Shown: one piece after another, positions 7,728-14,312 of the stretch
Numbering within the stretch: position 1 is the stretch's first letter
Layout of the letters: every line of letters starts with the position of its first letter
Source: Gammaproteobacteria bacterium UBA6968
GTDB lineage: Bacteria; Pseudomonadota; Gammaproteobacteria; Pseudomonadales; Azotimanducaceae
Direction of reading: 5' to 3'
Assembly: GCA_002450255.1 (NCBI GenBank)
Contig: DJYW01000068.1
Coordinates: 1-14,440, forward strand
DNA: 14,440 nt
Translations under genes and position numbers: made by a program
The notes under the pieces: model-generated
Database searches by the model: none
The model's input: the letters and a program-made list of their open reading frames with translations, nothing else
Told to the model about the DNA's origin: nothing

Positions 7728-7740
7728 TGTCAACGTGACA
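7728..7740. promoter_or_regulatory. Operator-like inverted repeat TGTCA-ACG-TGACA
   Basis: TGTCA (7728-7732) and TGACA (7736-7740) are perfect reverse complements with a 3-nt centre, about 225 nt upstream of the protease start. The minus strand also reads TTGACA at 7733-7728, a perfect -35 hexamer, but with no -10 at normal spacing. A transcription-factor site is plausible; the five T after it on the plus strand make a weak hairpin terminator the alternative. Confidence 0.35.
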
Positions 7741-7828
7741 TTTTTAGCGTCTGAAAAAGCCGATTTAAGGTGCCGGGGATGAGACTGGGTGACAAGGCTT
7801 ATAAAATGCCGTTATCGGAATCATATGC

Positions 7829-7883
7829 CAGGAATTATGTCAGGCCCTGCCGAGCAGCACTGGCAAAAACCGCATAATTCCTG
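7829..7883. repeat. Long hairpin with perfect 11-bp arms in the protease upstream region
   Basis: CAGGAATTATG (7829-7839) pairs perfectly with CATAATTCCTG (7873-7883) across 33 nt. Within the loop TGCC (7848-7851) can pair with GGCA (7862-7865). There is no T tract at either side. It could be a small palindromic mobile element, a structured RNA or a regulator site. Confidence 0.5.
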
Positions 7884-8065
7884 CCTATTGATCGCGCACA
7901 GCATCACCACGTATTGCTGACTCAAGATCAGGAAAAAAATCACATTGCCTACAGCCGCGCACTTGCTGCACCAAAGCCGGGTTTATGCGTAGTTGGGTAT
8001 TGGGGTTTTAGCAAGCGACTAACGCTTAATCGTTATGTGACGAAATAGTCTGGCCTAACAACACC

Positions 8066-8545
8066 CTAGCCGCCTAGACGCATGGCTTCTGCGATCTTTA
8101 GCAACCAATCGGGGTTACCCATATCTGCAAGCTTGGTTTCGATGTTCAACTGCCCCTGCAGCCCAGCGGTACGATGCACCGATAACTCACGCCAGGCCTC
8201 ACTGCTGGACATAGCAACCATGGCTTTCCGATTCGGATAGGCGGCAATCGCGACTTCATCCCATAATTGATCAGCTTGCCCCAAGGTCAAAAAAGTGACA
8301 TCCGCAGCAAATACCAGCGCGCCGCCATATACCGGCAACAGATCGGCAACGCCGCGACCATAAATCTGATACGCATCACGTCCAGACAAATCGGTCTCAC
8401 GGCCGTCTTCATACGTCGCTGTATCCTTAAAATGAAGCAAATTCACCATGAATATCGGATGGTCTGGGCCACCAGACATTAGATGTTGTATTTGCTCTGG
8501 GCGGGTCGGGCCCAATTCGTTGGTGACAGTAAAAGTAGACATCAT
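8066..8545 (-). CDS. DUF1330 family protein (dimeric alpha-beta barrel fold)
   Basis: A 159-residue soluble protein with the DUF1330 layout. It has a first strand FMVNLLHFK (32-40), a central helix/strand with DAYQIYGRGVADLLPVYGG (57-75), then YPNRKAMVAM (103-112) and SEAWRELSVHRTAGL (115-129). DUF1330 proteins are small ferredoxin-like dimers of largely unknown function, sometimes near catabolic enzymes. There is no signal peptide. Two ATG codons sit side by side (8545 and 8542); the ribosome-site spacing favours the second, giving 158 residues. A gene-free 249 nt separates it from the upstream DsbA-like gene, and a 562-nt gap follows it, so it may be transcribed alone. Confidence 0.85.
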   Translation of the reverse strand: MMSTFTVTNELGPTRPEQIQHLMSGGPDHPIFMVNLLHFKDTATYEDGRETDLSGRDAYQIYGRGVADLLPVYGGALVFAADVTFLTLGQADQLWDEVAIAAYPNRKAMVAMSSSEAWRELSVHRTAGLQGQLNIETKLADMGNPDWLLKIAEAMRLGG

Positions 8546-8548
8546 TTT

Positions 8549-8552
8549 CTCC
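8549..8552 (-). promoter_or_regulatory. Shine-Dalgarno GGAG that favours the second of two ATG codons
   Basis: GGAG on the minus strand lies only 3 nt from ATG 8545 but 6 nt from ATG 8542. The latter spacing is closer to optimal, so the DUF1330 protein probably starts MSTFTVTNE. Confidence 0.5.
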
Positions 8553-8739
8553 GTTTTAGTGCAGTCGATTGTTCGACCGCGCCGCTTTAGTTGCGCCTTT
8601 TTACAGCTGCGTCTACACAGCCGGACCTGCTACTACGGTCCTGCTATGAGCGCCTCGGTGCTACAGCACTGCCGGTAGAGCCCTGCTATGAAAACCGCCA
8701 CTAAAAAACGCTCAGTGAAAAAGGCTGTATAAATCAAGC

Positions 8740-8771
8740 CCACTTAAAAATTAATTTAGCGCCACTTAAAA
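8740..8771. repeat. Pair of direct repeats CCACTTAAAA, 22 bp apart
   Basis: CCACTTAAAA occurs at 8740-8749 and 8762-8771, i.e. two helical turns apart, in the 249-nt gap between the DsbA-like gene and the DUF1330 gene. The same gap holds CCTGCTA three times (8626, 8640, 8682). Spacing by two turns suits a dimeric activator site upstream of the DUF1330 gene, but it is also close behind the DsbA-like stop. I see no clear terminator or gene in the gap. Confidence 0.35.
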
Positions 8772-8794
8772 CTAACCTGTGGCCGCTGATTTAT

Positions 8795-10210
8795 TTACCG
8801 CGATTGGGCCGCGAGCGCCGCTTCGATTAGCCATAAGCGATCCTGACCCCAAGTTGCTGTCTGATTGACGCGAAACGACGGCACGCCCCAAAGCCCAAAC
8901 TGAAACAGTTCGGTTCGATTCGCCTCCGCCTCGACCTGCCAGTCGGTCGAGCCCAACAATCCCTTCGCGGCCGCCCAAGACAGGCCTGCTCTTTCTACCA
9001 ACTTGGCCAGGCCACGATCGCTGCCGGCATCAATCCCCTCAGACCAAACGCCCTGCATAAAAGATAGACAATACTCATAGCCGCGGCCTGAGCTAATGGC
9101 CCAGGGCAAAATAGCGTAACCACGCTCCACCGGCCGGCCAACGGGATCGGCTATGCGACCAAAGGGAACCCCCAGCCGCTGCGCCTCTCGGGCCACGTCC
9201 TTGAGAATATAAAACCCTTTTGCACGTCGCACCGGTAGATTGCGCATGACCATAGGCAGCACGAAACGAAGCTTTAACTCCGCGCCATAAGCTCGCGCCA
9301 ACTGAGCAGCGCGCTCGATTGCGATATAGGTATAGGGGCTGCGAAAAGATAAATAAAAGTGCAATTCGGCTGGTTCGTTCACCACAGTCTCTGCAGCATC
9401 TAAATCAGCATTTAAGTCGGCTTTGGGCCTGGCATCCGAACCGGCATCTAGACCGGTATTTAGCGCAGGATTTGCAGTCACTACTCCCGCCGCCGGTCTC
9501 GAATCTTGCCTGTTTTGAGAGCGCCCCGCGCTGTTAGGAAAGAGAAAGATTTCGTGAGCCGAGGTCGTACCCAGATTCAGATCACGCAAGCGCTGCTCCA
9601 GGTACGGCAGCCGATCCAGCCCCCAATACCATTCGCCTTCGTAGTAGCACATCGCGCTGAGGTAATGGCCTAACTTTTCGCGCACGGCATCACCCTGCGC
9701 TTTGATCTCTGCGGCGTCAAAGTCCAATGCGACGAGTTCGCCCGCCCAAAGACTTGCGCTGATGTCCGGCGCGTCAGTGAGAAAACGGCCTGTCATTATA
9801 GCTTTGGCGAAATGACTTTCGGCCGCCGCGATCTGTGCCGGTGCTGGTCGCTCTCTGGCTAGAGGCTGTTCAACTGATTCGGTATTGGCTTGTAGAGCCA
9901 TGCGCGCGGCCAGCTGTTGGGCATCTTTAAGCGCATAATCATCCAGCAGTTGACGCTCCGGTGCAGCCCAATCAGCCGGCGGGTTGACCAAGTGCGGTAG
10001 GACTTCAACGGCATAGGATTCTGCCAGGCGATGCAGCGCCGGCAGCATAAGATGGGCATAAGGATCATCAGCCTGATGGAAATAAAATACTTGATGGTCG
10101 CGACCCTGACGCAAGCGTTTCGTTTCTGCAGTTTGCCGCTGCCGAGCCTGCCGCTGCGGTGCCAACAGTAGCGATGTCACGCGAGCACCAATAAACGCCT
10201 TTACTGACAT
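8795..10210 (-). CDS. Tandem two-domain DsbA-family protein (2-hydroxychromene-2-carboxylate isomerase/kappa-GST-like)
   Basis: 471 residues, two thioredoxin-like DsbA-family domains in one chain and no signal peptide, so probably cytoplasmic. Domain 1 (about 40-225) begins VFYFHQADDPYAHLM, and domain 2 (about 282-470) begins HFYLSFRSPYTYIAIER. Both end with the same motif: WGLDRLPYLEQRL (196-208) and WGQDRLWLIEAAL (454-466). Domain 2 keeps the kappa-type S291-P-Y and the cis-Pro loop WGVPSF (441-446). Domain 1 has D49 in place of the serine and lacks a clear GVP loop, so it may be structural. Neither has CxxC, which argues against disulfide chemistry and for a glutathione-dependent isomerase or transferase. 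A low-complexity linker at 227-280 joins them. ATG 10210 has GGGGAAG upstream. The thiolase terminator lies just upstream, implying its own promoter. Confidence 0.82.
   Translation of the reverse strand: MSVKAFIGARVTSLLLAPQRQARQRQTAETKRLRQGRDHQVFYFHQADDPYAHLMLPALHRLAESYAVEVLPHLVNPPADWAAPERQLLDDYALKDAQQLAARMALQANTESVEQPLARERPAPAQIAAAESHFAKAIMTGRFLTDAPDISASLWAGELVALDFDAAEIKAQGDAVREKLGHYLSAMCYYEGEWYWGLDRLPYLEQRLRDLNLGTTSAHEIFLFPNSAGRSQNRQDSRPAAGVVTANPALNTGLDAGSDARPKADLNADLDAAETVVNEPAELHFYLSFRSPYTYIAIERAAQLARAYGAELKLRFVLPMVMRNLPVRRAKGFYILKDVAREAQRLGVPFGRIADPVGRPVERGYAILPWAISSGRGYEYCLSFMQGVWSEGIDAGSDRGLAKLVERAGLSWAAAKGLLGSTDWQVEAEANRTELFQFGLWGVPSFRVNQTATWGQDRLWLIEAALAAQSR
9395..9466 (-). repeat. 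Degenerate 12-bp minisatellite (6 units) coding the inter-domain linker
   Basis: Six consecutive 12-bp units, plus-strand consensus RGCATYTARRYC, encode tetrapeptides ALNT, GLDA, GSDA, RPKA, DLNA and DLDA (residues 249-272). A seventh decayed unit may follow at 9467-9478. The period of 12 keeps the reading frame, so gain or loss of units would only change linker length. Confidence 0.7.
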
Positions 10211-10308
10211 TTAGCTTCCCCGTTAACTTTCAGCGACCCCCAAGCAAGTCTCCGCAAATCGTTTTAACGAATTCCCTGAATAGAATTCGAGGGTACGCCG
10301 AATTGAGC

Positions 10309-10346
10309 AAAAAAAAAACGCTGAGGCACTCTGTGCATCAGCGTTT
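10309..10346 (-). terminator. Rho-independent terminator of the thiolase transcript
   Basis: On the minus strand a 9-bp stem (arms 10346-10338 and 10324-10316) continues past one G/A mismatch into a 4-bp GCAC/GTGC stem with a 3-nt loop. It is followed directly by a run of T (plus-strand A 10309-10318). It lies 127 nt after the thiolase stop and about 100 nt before the next start. No plus-strand gene needs it. Confidence 0.92.
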
Positions 10347-10454
10347 CATTGGCTGGACAGGATCGCTGCCTTCCCCTCGCTCCAACCGAGCCTCAAGATT
10401 AGCTTCGCCATGCCAACCCTAGCGCCACCTTAATCGCCATCGACTTCGATAGCG

Positions 10455-10461
10455 GAGGCTC
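10455..10461. repeat. Half of a 7-bp inverted repeat in the thiolase 3' trailer
   Basis: GAGGCTC (10455-10461) is the reverse complement of GAGCCTC (10388-10394) across 60 nt, between the thiolase stop and its terminator. It may fold the trailer; the function is unknown. Confidence 0.3.
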
Positions 10462-10473
10462 AGGTCGCGAGCG

Positions 10474-11670
10474 CTAGAGAACTTCAAACAGTCCCGCTGC
10501 ACCCATGCCACCACCGATGCACATGGTCGAAACCACATACTTAGCGCCACGTCGCTTACCTTCGATCAAAGCATGAGCGACCATGCGCGAGCCTGACATT
10601 CCATAAGGGTGCCCGATAGAAATCGCGCCGCCATTTACGTTCAGCAGTTCATCGGGAATTCCAAGCTTATCGCGGCAGTAAACTACCTGCACAGCGAACG
10701 CTTCGTTAAGTTCCCACAAACCGATGTCGTCCATCGTCAGACCATTTTTCTCGAGCAACTTGGGAATGGCAAATACCGGCCCGATGCCCATTTCGTCTGC
10801 CTGCGTGCCGGCTACAGCCATGCCGCGATAGGCGCCCAACGGCTGCAAACCCTTCTTTTCGGCTACCGATGCTTCCATCAATACACAGGCGGACGCACCG
10901 TCTGACAACTGCGAGGCATTGCCGGCAGTAACATGACGGCCTTCCTGAATGACCTGACCGCCGCTGAACACGGGCTGCAAGCCAGAAAGGGCGTCTAAGG
11001 TAGTCGTTGGTCGATTACCTTCGTCCTTATCCAGGTTTACTTCAATCTCGTTAACTTCCCCGGTCTCTTTGTTCATCAGCTTCATAACCGATGGCAACGC
11101 GACAATTTCGTCATCAAAAGCGCCGGCCTGCTGTGCCGCCGCAGTACGCGCCTGCGACTGCGCAGAAAACTCGTCTTGCGCCTCACGGCTAACGTTATAG
11201 CGTTCGCCCACGATTTCCGCGGTCTCAATCATCGCCATATAGAGCGCTGGCTGATTTTTTAACAACCATGGACTCGGCGTTGTGAACATATCGCCGGTTT
11301 GGTTGCTGGAAATGGATTCCACGCCGCCGCCAATGGCCACGTCCATGCCATCAGAAATAATTTGCTTAGCCGCGATCCCAATCGCCATCATGCCCGAAGA
11401 GCACTGCCGGTCGATGCTTTGGCCAGGCACGGTGTCGGGCAAACCTGCTTCTAGCAGACACTGACGAGCTGTATTGAATGCGCTGCTTCCCATTTGCAGG
11501 GCGGCACCCATGACGACGTCTTCGACTTCTGCAGGATCAATGTTGGCACGCTGTACGGCATGCTTGATGGCGTGGGCACCGAGAGCCTGACCTGGGGTGC
11601 TGTTGAACGCGCCTCGATACGCTTTACCAATTGGGGTTCGCGCCGTGGAGACAATTACCGCTTCTCTCAT
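10474..11670 (-). CDS. Thiolase, acetyl-CoA C-acyltransferase family
   Basis: 398 residues, full length for the family. The nucleophile C90 is in DRQCSSG, NEAF is at 322-325, the catalytic H354 is in GHPYGMSG and the acid/base C384 is in CIGGGMG. The N-terminal [15 protein letters not shown] is typical. The enzyme makes or breaks acyl-CoA carbon bonds, either removing acetyl-CoA from a 3-ketoacyl-CoA (degradation) or condensing two acyl-CoA. The sequence alone does not give chain length or direction; the catabolic neighbours favour degradation. ATG 11670 has AAGGAG with 5-nt spacing. It lies 148 nt behind the FMN enzyme gene on the same strand, with two hairpins between them, and ends at a strong terminator, so it is likely the last gene of this operon. 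Confidence 0.93.
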   Translation of the reverse strand: MREAVIVSTARTPIGKAYRGAFNSTPGQALGAHAIKHAVQRANIDPAEVEDVVMGAALQMGSSAFNTARQCLLEAGLPDTVPGQSIDRQCSSGMMAIGIAAKQIISDGMDVAIGGGVESISSNQTGDMFTTPSPWLLKNQPALYMAMIETAEIVGERYNVSREAQDEFSAQSQARTAAAQQAGAFDDEIVALPSVMKLMNKETGEVNEIEVNLDKDEGNRPTTTLDALSGLQPVFSGGQVIQEGRHVTAGNASQLSDGASACVLMEASVAEKKGLQPLGAYRGMAVAGTQADEMGIGPVFAIPKLLEKNGLTMDDIGLWELNEAFAVQVVYCRDKLGIPDELLNVNGGAISIGHPYGMSGSRMVAHALIEGKRRGAKYVVSTMCIGGGMGAAGLFEVL

Positions 11671-11713
11671 CTCAACTCCTTAATTATCGGAAGGTCTATG
11701 AACATTATTCTTT

Positions 11714-11743
11714 CCAGGCTGAGTCGCTAACGCGACTCGCTGG
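11714..11743. repeat. Strong intercistronic hairpin between the FMN enzyme and thiolase genes
   Basis: GAGTCGC (11721-11727) pairs perfectly with GCGACTC (11732-11738) around the loop TAAC. CCAG (11714-11717) with CTGG (11740-11743) extends the stem past small bulges. On the minus strand A-rich sequence follows, not T, so it is not a classic terminator. It may stabilise or separate the two messages. Confidence 0.55.
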
Positions 11744-11800
11744 ATGGTGTTGCTAAGGACTAGGTCGTTGGCCGCGATGGTCACGCAGCCAACTGTTTTA

Positions 11801-11814
11801 GGCGTTTGTACGCC
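11801..11814. repeat. Small hairpin just after the FMN enzyme stop
   Basis: GGCGT (11801-11805) pairs with ACGCC (11810-11814) around a 4-nt loop, 4 nt after the stop at 11821-11819 in transcription order. TAAAACAG follows, with no T run, so termination would be weak at best. Confidence 0.35.
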
Positions 11815-11818
11815 GCGA

Positions 11819-12796
11819 TTAAGCCGCAGCGAAACGCGCCAGGCGCTCGCCGATCAAGGCATCGGCTTCGCTCATGATGCGGTCGACCAGCTCTTGGACG
11901 GTCGGGATATCGTAGACCAGGCCCGCAACCATACCGCAAGACCATGCGCCGGCATCCATGGTACCTTGGGTCATGATCTTCGGATAAACCCCGGCTACTT
12001 CACCAGCTACGTCTTCAAACTTGATGTGTGCGCCCAACTGCTTTTCTTTTTCGAGCAACCGTTCCACAGCATCATTGGTAAGCACTCGCTCGGTATTACG
12101 TAATGGGCGCATAACCAGGCGGGTGTCTAATTCAGACGCCCCCAGAATGGCCTGCTTCACGTTCTCATGCACAGGTGCTTCCTTAGTCGCTATAAAACGT
12201 GTGCCCATGTTCATACCTTCTGCTCCCATGGCCAAAGACGCAACCAAGGAACGCGCATCCGCCATACCACCAGACGCGACAAACGGGATTTCCAACTCGT
12301 CAGCGGCGCGAGGCAACAAGATAAAATTCGGGATATCGTCTTCGCCTGGGTGACCGCCACATTCGAAGCCATCTACAGAAACTGCATCGCAGCCGATTTC
12401 CTGAGCTTTGATGGAGTGACGCACAGAGGTGCACTTGTGGATGACTTTAATGCCCGCTTCTTTTAATTGTGGCAGCCATTTCGCCGGATTGTTGCCCGCC
12501 GTTTCGACGACTTTAACGCCGCTCTTGATAATACAATCCACTAAACCCGGATAATCAGGCGGTGTGACAGAAGGCAGAAAAGTGAGATTAACGCCAAAGG
12601 GCTTATCGGTCATTTCGCGACAACGCGCGATCTCGTTCGCCAGCTTCTCCGGCGTGCCCTGCGTTAGCCCGGTGATGATGCCGAGGCCACCTGCGTTAGA
12701 AACCGCAGCCGCCATTTCGGCCAAACCAACATAGTGCATGCCACCCTGGATAATAGGGTGTTCGATACCAAATAATTCTGTAATCCGGGTTTTCAT
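11819..12796 (-). CDS. FMN-dependent nitronate monooxygenase-family enzyme, probably PA1024-type NADH:quinone reductase
   Basis: 325 residues forming one TIM-barrel flavoenzyme. FMN-binding elements are QGGM (17-20), N70, the GFECGGHPG loop (143-151) with H149, SGG (175-177) and MGTRF (197-201). Such proteins are usually labelled nitronate monooxygenase (2-nitropropane dioxygenase). The sequence follows Pseudomonas aeruginosa PA1024 closely as I recall it, in stretches such as GIEHPIIQGGM, CREMTDKPFGVNLT, VIHKCTSVRHSIKA and GHPGEDDIP. That protein was reassigned as an NADH:quinone reductase, in a locus of acyl-CoA enzymes. The thiolase downstream fits the same context. ATG 12796 has AGGAGA with 6-nt spacing. 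Alternatives are a true nitronate oxidase or an enoyl reductase (FabK-like). Confidence 0.88.
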   Translation of the reverse strand: MKTRITELFGIEHPIIQGGMHYVGLAEMAAAVSNAGGLGIITGLTQGTPEKLANEIARCREMTDKPFGVNLTFLPSVTPPDYPGLVDCIIKSGVKVVETAGNNPAKWLPQLKEAGIKVIHKCTSVRHSIKAQEIGCDAVSVDGFECGGHPGEDDIPNFILLPRAADELEIPFVASGGMADARSLVASLAMGAEGMNMGTRFIATKEAPVHENVKQAILGASELDTRLVMRPLRNTERVLTNDAVERLLEKEKQLGAHIKFEDVAGEVAGVYPKIMTQGTMDAGAWSCGMVAGLVYDIPTVQELVDRIMSEADALIGERLARFAAA

Positions 12797-12886
12797 GATT
12801 TGTCTCCTGACCGTTACTAAAATTTTCGCCGCGATACCTTAGCCCAAGCAATATTAAAAGTCTGCGTTAATCATGCTTTAGACAAA

Positions 12887-12952
12887 GGCGGATCTGGAGG
12901 CCGTAAAATTCGGTTATTTCCTAAACTGGGCACATGCCACAGCCCATCCGCC
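12887..12952. repeat. 7-bp inverted repeat enclosing a smaller hairpin, between the DsbA-like and FMN enzyme genes
   Basis: GGCGGAT (12887-12893) and ATCCGCC (12946-12952) are perfect reverse complements. TGGGC (12927-12931) with GCCCA (12942-12946) forms an inner stem. On the minus strand TTTGTCT follows the outer arm, so a weak terminator or attenuator in the 163-nt gap is possible. Confidence 0.35.
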
Positions 12953-12959
12953 AGACGCG

Positions 12960-14309
12960 CTAACTCTGCAAAGGCGCAACGCCTAACAAACGCGCCTCGA
13001 TCAGCGGCAAATGTTGGCGGCCCTGCAAAATTTCTTCGCCTAAGCGATACATAGGCGTTTGCTTTATAGAGGGCGGTATAGCGGTGCTAAGCGTGGTCGC
13101 CGCCCGTTGCTCGAAGGCCTGCCGCCAGGCTTCTCCATCCAACCCCAAAGCATCGATGAGCGCGACGATGGAATCTGTCGAAGCAATGCTTTGCTGCTGC
13201 TGCCAATAGCGCGCCATCACCGTTTGCACATAGGCTGAAGCGGCACTCGGCCGGGTATGCTGGACCCAAACCAATCCAGCCGCGGCAAACTGAGTGTCGA
13301 AAGGCGTATACAAATCGGCCAATGGATGCGCCGCATAACGCGCAAGATCCGTTGCAATGTAATGACCGCGGCGACGCCGGTGCAAAATGCTGCGGTCGTC
13401 GTTGAGACTAGGCTTCGAAAGCGTTTTTAGGGGGGGTGTGGCGAGCGGATGCCAGATCAAATCAACGCCAAGACGCTCCGCCATCGCGATAGTAGGCGCA
13501 ACGGCCAGGTAACTGGCAGGACTATTAAAATCGACAAACACTTCCAAAGTAGCTGCGAGGGCCGGTGATTTGCCCTGAGCGGCAGCAAGCTCTAAATCAA
13601 TTTTGGCGGGCAAGTCGTAGGCAACATCTGGCGCCGGCCCTTGTTCACCGCCCAAGTGCCAACGAATCCGGGGTAAATGTTCTCTCCCGAAGTAAATCGC
13701 CGGCGCTTCTCCTGACCCACGCGCAACGACAAAAGTGGGCACACCATATACACCCGCAGCGAAGGCTGCTTCTTGTTGGTCTCGATGCGCCTGTCCGCCC
13801 ACACCACCCACATACTCGGCAAATCCTGCCGTGGGGACTCCAGCAGAGGCTAACAGTGCCTCTATCGCAGACAGTGACTCTGCATCCAACTCGCGCTTCC
13901 AAAAAGGTACGTACACCAGATCAATGAAACGATGCATCGCGGCCTCGCTATGCTGCTTCGCCCATTGCATCCCCAACGCCGGTAAATCGGTGTTCCAGAT
14001 TTTAACCGTTCCGCGCACCGTCAGGTCACGCAAATTGGCGTAACGACGGCAGTCGTAGTAGGCGTACTTCACGCCAGACCACTGTTCTTCGCTGCGATTT
14101 TGCTTTGCTACCTTGCCGGCTTTATCCAGCTTCGCGGTACCAAGATAACTTGGAATATCCAGCACAAAAGGGCGCCAATCCGCGCTAAGCCCCAATTCAT
14201 TCAACATGCGCCGCGTTGGCTCTACGGCAAGGTAGGCATACGGACTCTTGAAGTCGATATAGACAATAAGCGAGCGATCGCTTTCTAACGGATGGTATTC
14301 TCTTGACAT
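12960..14309 (-). CDS. Tandem two-domain DsbA-family protein (2-hydroxychromene-2-carboxylate isomerase-like)
   Basis: 449 residues, two kappa/HCCA-isomerase-like DsbA domains and no signal peptide. Domain 1 (about 12-220) starts LIVYIDFKSPYAYLAVEP with S22, has the cis-Pro loop GVYGVPTF (186-193) and ends YFGREHLPRI (206-215). Domain 2 (about 254-441) starts LEVFVDFNSPASYLAVAP with S263. There the usual Tyr after SP is Ala, the cis-Pro loop is changed to QTPMY (417-421), and it ends LQGRQHLPLIEARL. No CxxC is present. Family members use glutathione to isomerise aromatic breakdown products or act as oxidoreductases, and the substrate here is unknown. ATG 14309 has GGGAG with 6-nt spacing. It precedes the FMN enzyme by 163 nt. 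It shares its design with the 471-residue protein but differs clearly in sequence, so it is not a recent copy. Confidence 0.83.
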   Translation of the reverse strand: MSREYHPLESDRSLIVYIDFKSPYAYLAVEPTRRMLNELGLSADWRPFVLDIPSYLGTAKLDKAGKVAKQNRSEEQWSGVKYAYYDCRRYANLRDLTVRGTVKIWNTDLPALGMQWAKQHSEAAMHRFIDLVYVPFWKRELDAESLSAIEALLASAGVPTAGFAEYVGGVGGQAHRDQQEAAFAAGVYGVPTFVVARGSGEAPAIYFGREHLPRIRWHLGGEQGPAPDVAYDLPAKIDLELAAAQGKSPALAATLEVFVDFNSPASYLAVAPTIAMAERLGVDLIWHPLATPPLKTLSKPSLNDDRSILHRRRRGHYIATDLARYAAHPLADLYTPFDTQFAAAGLVWVQHTRPSAASAYVQTVMARYWQQQQSIASTDSIVALIDALGLDGEAWRQAFEQRAATTLSTAIPPSIKQTPMYRLGEEILQGRQHLPLIEARLLGVAPLQS

Positions 14310-14312
14310 AAT

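Larger units (their letters stand above)
7504..8065. other. 562-nt gene-free region upstream of the protease gene
   Basis: No convincing gene on either strand. This is the leader/promoter region of the protease on the minus strand plus the trailer of the DUF1330 gene. It holds a small hairpin at 7594-7609 (GGCTA/TAGCC, 6-nt loop), an operator-like repeat at 7728-7740, an 11-bp inverted repeat at 7829-7883 and a short hairpin AACG-N6-CGTT near 8021-8034. A run of seven T on the minus strand (7932-7938) follows a weak stem and might end the DUF1330 transcript. TATAAA at 7664-7659 (minus) is -10-like but lacks a -35 partner. No known riboswitch was recognised. Confidence 0.5.

Noticed and set aside
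7825..7920. 31-codon plus-strand frame in the gene-free region
   Set aside because: Weak ribosome site, sequence without coding character, and it overlaps the 11-bp inverted repeat.
8053..8059. GCCTAAC, matching one end of an integron attC site, just after the DUF1330 gene
   Set aside because: The matching GTTRRRY end and the paired inner boxes are missing at usual distances; a lone 7-mer is expected by chance.
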